Positions 36,656-44,260 of a stretch of DNA of 64,000 nt are shown here, one piece after another (position 1 is the stretch's first letter; the number at the start of each line of letters is the position of its first letter). Origin of the DNA: Bacteroidota bacterium (lineage in GTDB: Bacteria > Bacteroidota > Bacteroidia > Flavobacteriales_E > Vicingaceae). Both the position numbers and the translations under genes were made by a program. The stretch is taken from assembly GCA_016183805.1 (NCBI GenBank), contig JACPDX010000065.1:1-64000 (forward strand). Reading direction: 5' to 3'. The notes below the pieces were generated by a model, which was not told where the DNA came from, did not search any database, and saw only the letters and a program-made list of their open reading frames with translations.

Positions 36656-37094
36656 TGTTAACTTTCCAAGTATGAGTTTCGTCTTCAAATATTTCTTTAC
36701 CAAAAACGGGTGCTTTTGCTTTAATTTCTTCTGTAATGTATCGACAAGCATCAAAAGCCATTGTTCTGTGTTTCGACGAAGTAAAAACAAACAGACAAAG
36801 TTCACCAGTTTTTACTATTCCTTTACTGTGATAAATGTGAGCACACGTTAATTCATATTTATCAAACGCCGATTCCCGAATTTCATCAAACACTTTATTA
36901 GCCATTTCTTCATAAGCCGAATATTCAATAGCCGCAACTATTTTTCCGTCAATTTCATCGGCTCTAACCTGACCTAAAAAAATATCGTGTGCACCAATGT
37001 TGGTTTTTACTTGATGATGTGATATGGCATCGGCAATTTTTAAAGGAGTTATCGGTCCTTCAACAAATACATTTTTAATTTTCTTTTCACTCAT
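36651..37094 (-). CDS. moaE: Molybdopterin synthase catalytic subunit
   Basis: A 147-residue MoaE, which with thiocarboxylated MoaD puts sulfur into cyclic pyranopterin monophosphate. Visible features are GAHDIFLGQVRADEIDG (usually GAHVxFxGxVR), AIEYSAYEEMANK, HIYHSKGIVKTGE (substrate-binding His and Lys) and SSKHRTMAFDACRYITEEIKAKAPVFGKE, where the catalytic lysines lie. Length is normal. It is followed by the repeat and the moaCB fusion. Confidence 0.94.
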   Translation of the reverse strand: MSEKKIKNVFVEGPITPLKIADAISHHQVKTNIGAHDIFLGQVRADEIDGKIVAAIEYSAYEEMANKVFDEIRESAFDKYELTCAHIYHSKGIVKTGELCLFVFTSSKHRTMAFDACRYITEEIKAKAPVFGKEIFEDETHTWKVNK

Positions 37095-37105
37095 TTTTAT
37101 ATTTT

Positions 37106-38206
37106 TTAATAGGCAGCCATGCCACCTGTTAGGTTTATCAAATTAGTATAACCATTATTTTTTAAAAATTCGATGGCTTTTAAACTTCTTACGCCATGCT
37201 GACAAATAACCACCGTTTTTTTTGTTTTGTCGATTTGTTCTAAGCTAAACGGTATTTTTTGAAGAGGAATATTCAACACCTCATAATTTTCAATTTTTGG
37301 TTGTTCCCATTCTTCTCTAACATCAAGCAGTTGAAGTATTTCGTGTTGCATCAGTTTTTTTAATTCGGTTGATGATATTTCATCCTTCACTTGAATCGGC
37401 TTTATTCCACAAAACAAATCGTAATTGTTGTTTTCAAAATCGTTTTTTGTAGCCAACACTTTTTGTACTTGTTCCTCACAACGGTTTATTTTTATTATTG
37501 TTGAACTACTTTGTAATGCATCATATATTAATAACTTACCAGATAATGGAATTCCTATTTCTAAAATAATTTTAAGCATTTCGTTGGCTTGTTGTGTACC
37601 AATTAATCCGGGCAAAACACCAATTACCCCGACATCAGAACAATTTGGAACACTACCTGCTTTTGGTGGCTCAGGAAATAGGCAACGGTAAGTTGGTCCG
37701 CCTTGATAATTAAACACTGACACTTGTCCTTCAAATTTATAAATTGCCCCGTAAACCAATGGTTTTTGAGTAATCACACAAGCATCGTTTACCAAATAGC
37801 GAGTCGAAAAATTGTCGGTTCCATCCACAACTACATCGTAATGTTTAAAAATTTCTAATGCGTTTTTTGAAGTTAGTTTTTGAGGATAAACCTCAAATTT
37901 TACACAAGGGTTGAGTTGTTCCAATCTTTCTTTTGCAGTAATGGCTTTGTTTTTACCAATATCGTTAATAGTAAATAAAATTTGTCGTTGCAAATTGGTT
38001 TCATCTACCACATCAAAATCTATTATCCCGATAGTACCAACCCCAGCAGCAGTTAAATATTGCAACACAGGACAGCCCAAACCTCCAGCTCCAATTACCA
38101 AAACTTTAGCAGCTTTTAACTTTTCTTGTCCAACTTCGCCTACTTTGTCAAGTAGCAAGTGGCGACTGTATCTGTATTTTTCTTTATCGGTTAATTTTTG
38201 ATTCAT
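37106..38206 (-). CDS. moeB: MoeB-like E1 enzyme with C-terminal rhodanese domain
   Basis: A 366-residue protein. The ThiF/MoeB/HesA adenylation domain has VLVIGAGGLGCPVLQYL near residue 36, GIIDFDVVDETNLQRQ, GTDNFSTRYLVND near residue 131 and the catalytic cysteine in VPNCSDVGVIG. A rhodanese domain from about residue 270 (LLDVREEWEQP, VICQHGVRS with its active cysteine) probably supplies sulfur. It would adenylate and sulfurate MoaD and possibly related proteins. The zinc-binding CxxC pairs of E. coli MoeB are incomplete here: YRC in place of CYRC, and RCEEQ in place of CEVC. Confidence 0.9.
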   Translation of the reverse strand: MNQKLTDKEKYRYSRHLLLDKVGEVGQEKLKAAKVLVIGAGGLGCPVLQYLTAAGVGTIGIIDFDVVDETNLQRQILFTINDIGKNKAITAKERLEQLNPCVKFEVYPQKLTSKNALEIFKHYDVVVDGTDNFSTRYLVNDACVITQKPLVYGAIYKFEGQVSVFNYQGGPTYRCLFPEPPKAGSVPNCSDVGVIGVLPGLIGTQQANEMLKIILEIGIPLSGKLLIYDALQSSSTIIKINRCEEQVQKVLATKNDFENNNYDLFCGIKPIQVKDEISSTELKKLMQHEILQLLDVREEWEQPKIENYEVLNIPLQKIPFSLEQIDKTKKTVVICQHGVRSLKAIEFLKNNGYTNLINLTGGMAAY

Positions 38207-38237
38207 AACTATTTTATGTTCAATTCAAATTAAATGA

Positions 38238-38309
38238 CACACCCCTGATTTTGTAATCTATCCGTTAAAAAACGGATAAAAACAAAATCTTCCCCTCTCA
38301 AGAGGGAAA
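38238..38309 (-). repeat. REP-like repeat with nested hairpins between moaD and moeB
   Basis: The outer arms GATTTTGT (38247-38254) and ACAAAATC (38282-38289) enclose an inner hairpin TATCCGTT/AACGGATA. A second hairpin CCTCTcaAGAGG follows. On the minus strand it begins CCCTCTTGAGA and ends AGGGGTGTGT, as the repeat at 30110-30158 does. It may attenuate transcription inside the operon. Confidence 0.65.
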
Positions 38310-38310
38310 T

Positions 38311-38553
38311 TTATCCTCCGGCAAAAGGTGGTAATAAAGCTATTTCATCATTTTCATTTATTAATGCAGCGTTTTCAGCAACTGACTGATTAACTGCAAT
38401 TTTAAAACTCTTCAAATTTAAGTTTGGATATTTTTTTAATAATAATTCAACTAAAAGAGCAACAGAAATTTGTTGGCTAAAAATTTCTACCTTTTCCTCT
38501 TGTTTGCCAATGGTTTCAGCAATCATTCCAAAATATTTTATACTAAGTGTCAT
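38311..38553 (-). CDS. moaD: Molybdopterin synthase sulfur carrier subunit
   Basis: An 80-residue ubiquitin-like protein ending in the required Gly-Gly (LLPPFAGG), whose terminal carboxylate is turned into a thiocarboxylate. SIKYFGMIAETIGKQEE and the acidic IALLPPFAGG tail are typical of MoaD. Its start overlaps the mobA stop by four bases, so the two are coupled. The REP-like repeat separates it from moeB, its activating enzyme. Confidence 0.93.
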   Translation of the reverse strand: MTLSIKYFGMIAETIGKQEEKVEIFSQQISVALLVELLLKKYPNLNLKSFKIAVNQSVAENAALINENDEIALLPPFAGG

Positions 38554-39104
38554 TGTATTTCTTTAAATTCTGCTGGCGTGTTTACGTTTGTAAATTCTTT
38601 ATCATCAAATTCGTTGGCATCTACAATCTTCAAATTTACTTTTTCAAGAGCAATTTTAACTTTTCGTTGATTTTGGTCTAATTCTCTTTTAAAAATGGCA
38701 CTGCATTTTTTATTATAAACACCTATTATTTGGTGTGTTTTATTGTTTTTACTTGCGATGGCTACATCATAGCCATTGCTTGATGCTACTATAAATTGTA
38801 ACAATTGTTGACTCACAAAAGGAACATCGCAGCTCAACACAATATTTTTATTGTACGTTGCATAGTTAAGTCCGGTATAAATTCCTGCTAACGGGCCGGA
38901 ATCCTTGATTAAATCAGCATATACTTTGCACCCGAAAATTTTATATTCGTCTTGGTTAGAAATGATGATTATCTCATCAGTTATGTTTTTCAGCGTTTCA
39001 ATCAGATAAACAATCATAGGTTTTCCATTCAGCTCCAACAACCCTTTGTCAGTACCCATTCTGGAGCTTTTGCCACCGGCTAATATAATTGCACCTACTT
39101 TCAC
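38550..39104 (-). CDS. mobA: Molybdenum cofactor guanylyltransferase
   Basis: A 184-residue MobA-like nucleotidyltransferase that attaches GMP to molybdopterin. It has the signature LAGGKSSRMGTDKGLLELNGKP near residue 9 (GTP and Mg binding), the IKDSGPLAGIYTGL loop near residue 64 and LSCDVPFV near residue 90. The overlap with moaD and the 0-base join to the ModE-like gene show it is part of the same transcript. Its presence suggests the organism uses the guanine dinucleotide form of the cofactor, as in DMSO reductase-family enzymes. Confidence 0.92.
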   Translation of the reverse strand: MKVGAIILAGGKSSRMGTDKGLLELNGKPMIVYLIETLKNITDEIIIISNQDEYKIFGCKVYADLIKDSGPLAGIYTGLNYATYNKNIVLSCDVPFVSQQLLQFIVASSNGYDVAIASKNNKTHQIIGVYNKKCSAIFKRELDQNQRKVKIALEKVNLKIVDANEFDDKEFTNVNTPAEFKEIQ

Positions 39105-39461
39105 TTAGCCAAATATTTTTTCTAATTCTTTGTCGAGATACACCTGACATTTTTTATTCAACTTTTCAAACAATTGAATCATTTTTAAACCTTCATCAGT
39201 TACCTGAGTTCCTCCACCTCCTGCACCGCCAGAAACTCTCACCACCAAAGGCTGTTCCGCAGACTTATTCATGGTGTTTATCATTTCCCAAGCTTTTTTG
39301 TAACTCATGTTCATTTGTTTGGCAGCAGCACTGATTGAACCTGAAACAATAATTTCTTTAAGCAAAGCAATTCTGCCTTCCGCCAAAAAAGTTCCCTGTT
39401 TACCATCAATCCAAATTCTACTTTTTATTTTATAATCTTTAAAAACCATTCGTTGTATCAT
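39105..39461 (-). CDS. ModE-like winged-helix regulator (N-terminal domain only)
   Basis: A 118-residue protein matching the DNA-binding half of ModE: GRIALLKEIIVSGSISAAAKQMNMSYKKAWEMI (helix-turn-helix, read as GSISAAAKQMNMSYKKAW) and the RVSGGAGGGGTQVTDEG wing. The molybdate-binding MOP domains are absent, as in the widespread short ModE-like proteins. It probably regulates molybdenum genes, but what it senses is unclear. A second ATG four codons in is possible. A perfect ATGAT-N4-ATCAT palindrome lies about 50 bases upstream. Confidence 0.88.
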   Translation of the reverse strand: MIQRMVFKDYKIKSRIWIDGKQGTFLAEGRIALLKEIIVSGSISAAAKQMNMSYKKAWEMINTMNKSAEQPLVVRVSGGAGGGGTQVTDEGLKMIQLFEKLNKKCQVYLDKELEKIFG

Positions 39462-39509
39462 TTAAAAAATAACGATGAGTAAAAGTAAGCTGTAAATTGA
39501 CATTTTTTT

Positions 39510-39523
39510 ATGATTAAAATCAT
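39510..39523. promoter_or_regulatory. FNR/CRP-like palindrome upstream of the modE-like gene
   Basis: ATGATTAAAATCAT, a perfect inverted repeat of the FNR form (TTGAT-N4-ATCAA with A/T exchanged at the outer base). It lies between moeA and the modE-like gene, 49 bases upstream of the latter's start. The same pattern occurs at 41574-41587. Confidence 0.5.
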
Positions 39524-39530
39524 TAAAAAA

Positions 39531-40709
39531 CTAATTTGGTAACAAATAAACATCCACCAACTCATGTTGTTCGATAGTTATTTTTTCGGCAGGGATATAC
39601 ACTAATGCATTGGCTAAAGCAAACGACTGTAGAGCATCCGAGTCCTGTCCTTCAAGAAGTTTAACTGTATTACCCCATAATTTCGCTTTTAAAAAGTGAG
39701 ACCTACCTTCCTTTTTTACAAACTTGTTTTCCAAAGGGAGTTTTATCATGGGTAAAAAAGGTTCGCTAGCACCAAGCATAAGTTGAATGGCAGGATAAAC
39801 ATACATGTAAAAACAATTTAAAGCTGCAGCTGGGTTCCCGGGTAAAGCAAAAATATTTTTTTCTCCTTTTTGTCCATAAAACAAAGGCTTTCCGGGTTTT
39901 TGTTTGATTTTATAAAATACTTCTTTTACCTGATTTTTTACCAACGACTCTTTTACAAAATCGTAGTCGCCTACCGAAATTCCGCCAGACAGAATTAATA
40001 AGTCACCTTTTGTAAGTGCTTCCTTTATCAATTGTTCGGTTTCTTGTTGGTTATCTTTTACTGTATAAATAATAGGTTGAATGGCTAATTTTTCTAAAGC
40101 TGAACACAACATGTGAGTATTGGATTCAAAAATCTGACCTTCTTTTAACTTACTTCCGAGTGGCATCAACTCACTTCCTGTTGCAATAATATACACTTTT
40201 GGTAATTCATAAACATTAACCTCCTGAATACCAAGTGTAGCCATAAAGCCAATAGCGGCAGGAGTAATAAGTGTGCCTTTTTTTAACGCTACATCTCCTT
40301 TTTTTAATTGATATCCTTTTTTACGGATGTTGCCGCCAGATTTTAACCCGTCATCTTTTACTATTAACTGGTTATTAATTATTTCTGTAAGCTCCTGCAT
40401 TACAACAGTATCACACGAATCGGGTACTTTTGAACCTGTAAAAATCCGAATTGCCTCACCTTGTTTTATTTTAACAACTCTAACATCGCCCGCAGCCACT
40501 TCATCAACAATATTTAAAGATTTATTTACATCCTGAAATTTAAAAGCATATCCATCCATTGCCGATTGGTTAAATAATGGAACAGAAAATCCGGCAATAA
40601 TATCATCAGCCAAAAAAAAATTTAATGCCGATTGAATGTTTACCAACACTTTTTGTTGCTTAAAGACACCTGTTAATACAAGATTTTTCGCTTCTTCTAC
40701 ACTTATCAT
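39531..40709 (-). CDS. moeA: Molybdopterin molybdenumtransferase
   Basis: A 392-residue MoeA, which inserts molybdate into adenylylated molybdopterin. Features in order: FSVPLFNQSAMDGYAF near residue 41, AGDVRVVKIKQGEAIRIFTGSKVP, VYIIATGSELMPLG near residue 169, LSGGISVGDYDFVKESL near residue 238 and KPGKPLFYGQKGEKNIFALPGNPAAAL near residue 274 (read as KPGKPLFYG and ALPGNPAA). It is the first gene of the leftward molybdenum cofactor cluster. The 112-base gap to the divergent FNR-like gene holds a TGAC-N4-GTCA palindrome. Confidence 0.95.
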   Translation of the reverse strand: MISVEEAKNLVLTGVFKQQKVLVNIQSALNFFLADDIIAGFSVPLFNQSAMDGYAFKFQDVNKSLNIVDEVAAGDVRVVKIKQGEAIRIFTGSKVPDSCDTVVMQELTEIINNQLIVKDDGLKSGGNIRKKGYQLKKGDVALKKGTLITPAAIGFMATLGIQEVNVYELPKVYIIATGSELMPLGSKLKEGQIFESNTHMLCSALEKLAIQPIIYTVKDNQQETEQLIKEALTKGDLLILSGGISVGDYDFVKESLVKNQVKEVFYKIKQKPGKPLFYGQKGEKNIFALPGNPAAALNCFYMYVYPAIQLMLGASEPFLPMIKLPLENKFVKKEGRSHFLKAKLWGNTVKLLEGQDSDALQSFALANALVYIPAEKITIEQHELVDVYLLPN

Positions 40710-40757
40710 TTCATAATTTTTTAGGTAAAGTTATTTATTTTATGACAATAAAAAATC

Positions 40758-40769
40758 TGACTTATGTCA
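40758..40769. promoter_or_regulatory. TGAC-N4-GTCA palindrome between moeA and the FNR-like gene
   Basis: TGACTTATGTCA lies in the shared upstream region of moeA (minus) and the FNR-like regulator (plus). Its half-sites resemble those of the CRP/FNR superfamily. It could mediate autoregulation and control of moeA. Confidence 0.4.
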
Positions 40770-40821
40770 CGTTTTATTTGAATTCAATGTTCGAATTTTG
40801 GGTAAATGAGTAAAAGTAAAT

Positions 40822-41541
40822 ATGTCTTTAAATAAAAACCATGCTCCGTCGTGTTCTTTGTGTCAGAACAAACAAAACGGTACGTCCATATTTTGTTGTT
40901 TAAACAACGATGAGCTAGAAGCTTTATCACTCGGTAAAAGAAACATGACCTTTAAACGAGGGCAAGTTATTTTTAGCGAAGGCAACCAACCTCATGGCGT
41001 ATATTGTATTCATTCAGGAAAGGTAAAAATACATAAAATGGGTGATGAAGGCAAGGAACAAATTGTTCGTTTAGCCAACACTGCCAACATTATTGGTTAT
41101 CGTTCGGTATTAAACAGCAATAGTTATTATGCTTCCGCCACAGCTATTGAAGATACTGAGGTTTGTTTTATTTCAAAACTTACTATTGTTAATCTCATTA
41201 AAACGAACAGTAATTTTTCTTTTTCATTGTTAGATTTATTGTCTGACGACCTAAAAAGAGCTGAAGAAAAAATTACCCACATGGCTCAAAAGCATGTAAG
41301 AGAGCGAATTGCAGAAGCCATACTTTTATTACATGAGGCATATGGGTTAAAAGCTGATAATCAAACCATTGATTCAAATTTAACCAGAAAAGAAATTGCA
41401 AATATTGCGGGAACAACTACCGAAACTTCCATTCGAATTTTATCGGAATTTCAGAAAGATCATATTATTGAATTGGTGGGGAAGGAAATTAGAATTTTAG
41501 ATATTAAAAAACTTTTTAAAACAGCTAATATTTTTGACTAA
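40822..41541 (+). CDS. CRP/FNR-family transcriptional regulator, FNR-like
   Basis: A 239-residue regulator. A cyclic-nucleotide-binding fold spans residues 30-145 (RGQVIFSEGNQPHGVYCIHSGKVKI), followed by a dimerisation helix and a Crp-type helix-turn-helix (LTRKEIANIAGTTTETSIRILSEF) near residue 190. Four cysteines match the FNR iron-sulfur pattern: C11 and C14 (CSLC), C25/C26, and C115 in DTEVCFIS, aligned with E. coli FNR C20/C23/C29 and C122. An oxygen-labile [4Fe-4S] sensor is therefore plausible but unproven. Its place beside the molybdenum cofactor genes suggests control of anaerobic respiration. Confidence 0.85.
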   Translation: MSLNKNHAPSCSLCQNKQNGTSIFCCLNNDELEALSLGKRNMTFKRGQVIFSEGNQPHGVYCIHSGKVKIHKMGDEGKEQIVRLANTANIIGYRSVLNSNSYYASATAIEDTEVCFISKLTIVNLIKTNSNFSFSLLDLLSDDLKRAEEKITHMAQKHVRERIAEAILLLHEAYGLKADNQTIDSNLTRKEIANIAGTTTETSIRILSEFQKDHIIELVGKEIRILDIKKLFKTANIFD

Positions 41542-41573
41542 AACTCTTGACGTGAATTTTATCATACCCAAAT

Positions 41574-41587
41574 ATGATTCTAATCAT
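41574..41587. promoter_or_regulatory. FNR/CRP-like palindrome upstream of the cNMP-domain gene
   Basis: ATGATTCTAATCAT, a perfect ATGAT-N4-ATCAT inverted repeat 53 bases before the ATG at 41641. Same half-sites as at 39510-39523. Confidence 0.5.
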
Positions 41588-41640
41588 TTTTAATTGTTTT
41601 TGATGGGATTAGCTTTATCAAACTAAATTGAACCAACAAC

Positions 41641-42069
41641 ATGTCACCTTTGAGCAAATCAAATAAACTATATACATTGTCAAACGATTTGATTAATCGA
41701 ATCAAATCAATGGCAAATAATGGCATTTCTTTTACAAAAGGCGACATTTTATTTAGAGAAGGTGACCATAAGGAATTTATCTATTTGATTGAAAAAGGTA
41801 TGGTTTCCTTAGTTAAGGATAACAACGATATCAGTAACAAAAAAATAGAAATCATGAATCAAAATGATGGCGACATTGTTGGTGTTGATTTGGTTTTTAA
41901 TGACAACGATTGTGAATATTCGGCTTTGGTTACCGAACCTTCTGTTTTATATAAAGTTCTTATTGCCGATTTTAAGGAACTCTTGTCCAAGAATAGTGAT
42001 TCATCCTTAGAATTGATAAAATATTTAAGCTCATTAGATACTAAGCTTGAAAAAAAAAAGTTAGCTTAA
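41641..42069 (+). CDS. Single cyclic-nucleotide-binding-fold protein without DNA-binding domain
   Basis: A 142-residue protein with one beta-roll like those in CRP/FNR proteins: FTKGDILFREGDHKEFIYLIEKGMVSLV (read as KGDILFREGDHKEFIYLIEKG), later NQNDGDIVGVDLVFND and EYSALVTEPSVLYKV. After residue 120 there is only a lysine-rich tail (LDTKLEKKKLA) instead of a helix-turn-helix. The arginine and glutamate of a true cAMP-binding cassette are not evident. It may be a degenerate FNR paralogue or a partner that modulates the neighbouring regulator. It overlaps the 3' end of ddl by nine bases. Confidence 0.75.
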   Translation: MSPLSKSNKLYTLSNDLINRIKSMANNGISFTKGDILFREGDHKEFIYLIEKGMVSLVKDNNDISNKKIEIMNQNDGDIVGVDLVFNDNDCEYSALVTEPSVLYKVLIADFKELLSKNSDSSLELIKYLSSLDTKLEKKKLA

Positions 42070-43032
42070 CGCAACTGCAATCACATCATTAAACAATTCT
42101 TTTAATGAAATACCTTCGTGTGCAGCCATTTGTGGAATTATACTTTGAGCGGATTGTCCGGGTACAGTATTGATTTCAATTAAAGTGGGCACATCATTTA
42201 CCACAATATAATCCACCCTGCAAATGCCACTTAATCCCAAAATTTCATACACTTTTTGAGTAGTATTTTTCAGTTGGTTTTCTATGTTTTTCGGTAAATC
42301 GGCAGGCGTTATTTCTTTCGATTCGCCCGAATATTTTGCATTAAAATCAAAAAACTCGTTATCGGAAACAATTTCTGTAATTGGTAAAACCTTAATTCCG
42401 TTTTTGCCTTTGTAAATTCCGTTAGTAAATTCTCTTCCTTGTAAAAAAGATTCGATAATGACCTGTGTTCCATGACTCAATGCTAAATCAACGGCTTCTT
42501 TTAATTGTTTAGTTTCTTTTACTTTGGTTACCCCAAAACTACTACCTCCATCGGCTGGTTTTACAAAACAAGGTAGTCCCACTTTATCAATAATTTTTTG
42601 TTCATTAACCGTTTCATTTTTACGAATCAATACGGCTTCTGCAACTGGAATATCAAAGTTTTTTAGAAACTGATTACAAATAAATTTATTAAAAGTAACC
42701 GTTGATGCCAACTGGCTACAGGTTGAATAGGGCAGATTAAGCATATCAAAATATGCTTGTAATTTTCCATCTTCCCCTGGTGTTCCATGAATAACAATAA
42801 AAGCAAGTTCGAAGGTCATCTTTTTTCCATCATGTAAAACCGAAAAATCATTTCGATTGACTTCAATTCTATTTCCGTCTAAATATGCAAACCAACCTTC
42901 TTCATCAATTCTAATTTTGATGGGATTAAATTTTTCTCTATCAATATTTTGATAAACGGTTTCAGCACTTTTTAACGAAATCACTTTTTCGTGACTGTAA
43001 CCTCCTTCAAGAATGGCAATATTTTTTATCAT
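42061..43032 (-). CDS. ddl: D-alanine--D-alanine ligase
   Basis: A 323-residue ATP-grasp ligase that makes D-Ala-D-Ala for peptidoglycan. It has GGYSHEKVISLKSAE at the N-terminus, VIHGTPGEDGKLQAYFDMLNLPYS near residue 79 (read as HGTPGEDG), CFVKPADGGSSFGVTKV near residue 150, the GICRVDYIV metal-site aspartate and EINTVPGQSAQSIIPQMA near residue 287. Length is normal. A consensus promoter lies 20 bases upstream at 43053-43081. Confidence 0.95.
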   Translation of the reverse strand: MIKNIAILEGGYSHEKVISLKSAETVYQNIDREKFNPIKIRIDEEGWFAYLDGNRIEVNRNDFSVLHDGKKMTFELAFIVIHGTPGEDGKLQAYFDMLNLPYSTCSQLASTVTFNKFICNQFLKNFDIPVAEAVLIRKNETVNEQKIIDKVGLPCFVKPADGGSSFGVTKVKETKQLKEAVDLALSHGTQVIIESFLQGREFTNGIYKGKNGIKVLPITEIVSDNEFFDFNAKYSGESKEITPADLPKNIENQLKNTTQKVYEILGLSGICRVDYIVVNDVPTLIEINTVPGQSAQSIIPQMAAHEGISLKELFNDVIAVALS

Positions 43033-43052
43033 GGATGTAAAAATTAATCCTT

Positions 43053-43081
43053 CAAATGTATCGAGATAATTTATCTTTCAA
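43053..43081 (-). promoter_or_regulatory. Promoter for ddl
   Basis: On the minus strand TTG (43079-43081), 18 bases, then TACATTTG (43053-43060), an exact match to the Bacteroidota consensus elements. Confidence 0.6.
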
Positions 43082-43115
43082 TACCATCTTCACAATAAAT
43101 ATTCATAGTGCAATG

Positions 43116-43146
43116 TTGATAGATTTATGATAAACCATTAGCTTTA
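43116..43146 (+). promoter_or_regulatory. Possible promoter for the GT4 gene at 43154
   Basis: TTG (43116-43118), 20 bases, TAGCTTTA (43139-43146), one mismatch to consensus. The predicted start would be within a few bases of the ATG at 43154, implying a very short or absent leader. Confidence 0.35.
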
Positions 43147-43153
43147 CCATAAA

Positions 43154-44260
43154 ATGAGCAAACAAAAAATTATACTATCTGTTACCAACGATTTAGTTAC
43201 CGACCAGCGGGTGCATCGTATTTGTTGTTCGTTATTAAAATTAAACTATGAGGTTTTATTAGTAGGAAGAACGCAAAAAACCTCGCTTCCTATCGACAGA
43301 AAATACCAAACCAAACGATTTAATTTGTGGTTTAATAAAGGTTTTTTGTTTTACGCCAATTACAATGTCCGATTGTTTTGGTTTTTACTATTTTCAAAAT
43401 CAACATTGCTTTGGAGTAACGATTTAGATACGTTACCTGCCAATTACTTAGCTTCAAAATTGAAAGGAATAAAATTGGTTTATGATAGTCACGAATATTT
43501 TACCGAAGTTCCTGAGTTGGTAAACCGACCAAAAATTCAAAAAATATGGCTATCCATAGAACAATGGATTTTTCCGAAATTGAAAAACATAGCAACAGTA
43601 AGTCCACAAATTGCTAATGAATACAAAGCCAAATATGGTATTAATATTACTGTTATACGAAACTTACCCATAAAATTAAAAGAATATTACGAAGTGAAAA
43701 ATATTAAGCTAGATCGTAAAAAAATCATTATTTATCAAGGCTGGGTAAATGTAAATAGAGGGTTAGAACCATTAATTGAAGCTATGCAAGATATTGAAAA
43801 TGCTCATTTGTACATTATTGGTGATGGGGACATTTTCGATAAAATTGTTCAACAAATTTTGGACTTAAATCTACAAGATAAAATAACCCTATTGGGTAAA
43901 ATACCTTTCGAATTTTTACCACATTATACGCACCAAGCAGATTTAGGGGTAAGTTTAGAAGAAAATGTTGGATTGAATTATACATATGCCCTTCCTAATA
44001 AACTATTTGATTACATCAATTCCGGAGTTCCAGTTTTAACTTCTAATTTACCAGAAATGGAAGCTATTGTTACTAAATATGATGTTGGAGAAACCATTTC
44101 AACCATTACACCAACTGCAATTGCAGAAAAAATAAACCAACTGTTAAATGACACGGAGAAATTAGCTAGATATTCCACGAATTGCATAAAAGCAAAAGAA
44201 GAATTATGTTGGGAAAATGAAGAGCAAAAACTTTACGCTTTCATTAAAGAAATTAAATAA
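43154..44260 (+). CDS. Glycosyltransferase family 4
   Basis: A 368-residue GT-B glycosyltransferase outside the main polysaccharide locus. It has SVTNDLVTDQRVHRICCSLLK at the N-terminus (read as SVTNDLVTDQRVHR), LVYDSHEYFTEVPELVNRP near residue 112, YQGWVNVNRGLEPLIEAM near residue 196 and GLNYTYALPNKLFDYINSGVPVL near residue 277 (the E-to-N donor-site region). Close relatives occur as single genes in many Bacteroidota and act in cell-surface glycan synthesis. It converges with the GT2 gene, overlapping it by 28 bases. Confidence 0.85.
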   Translation: MSKQKIILSVTNDLVTDQRVHRICCSLLKLNYEVLLVGRTQKTSLPIDRKYQTKRFNLWFNKGFLFYANYNVRLFWFLLFSKSTLLWSNDLDTLPANYLASKLKGIKLVYDSHEYFTEVPELVNRPKIQKIWLSIEQWIFPKLKNIATVSPQIANEYKAKYGINITVIRNLPIKLKEYYEVKNIKLDRKKIIIYQGWVNVNRGLEPLIEAMQDIENAHLYIIGDGDIFDKIVQQILDLNLQDKITLLGKIPFEFLPHYTHQADLGVSLEENVGLNYTYALPNKLFDYINSGVPVLTSNLPEMEAIVTKYDVGETISTITPTAIAEKINQLLNDTEKLARYSTNCIKAKEELCWENEEQKLYAFIKEIK

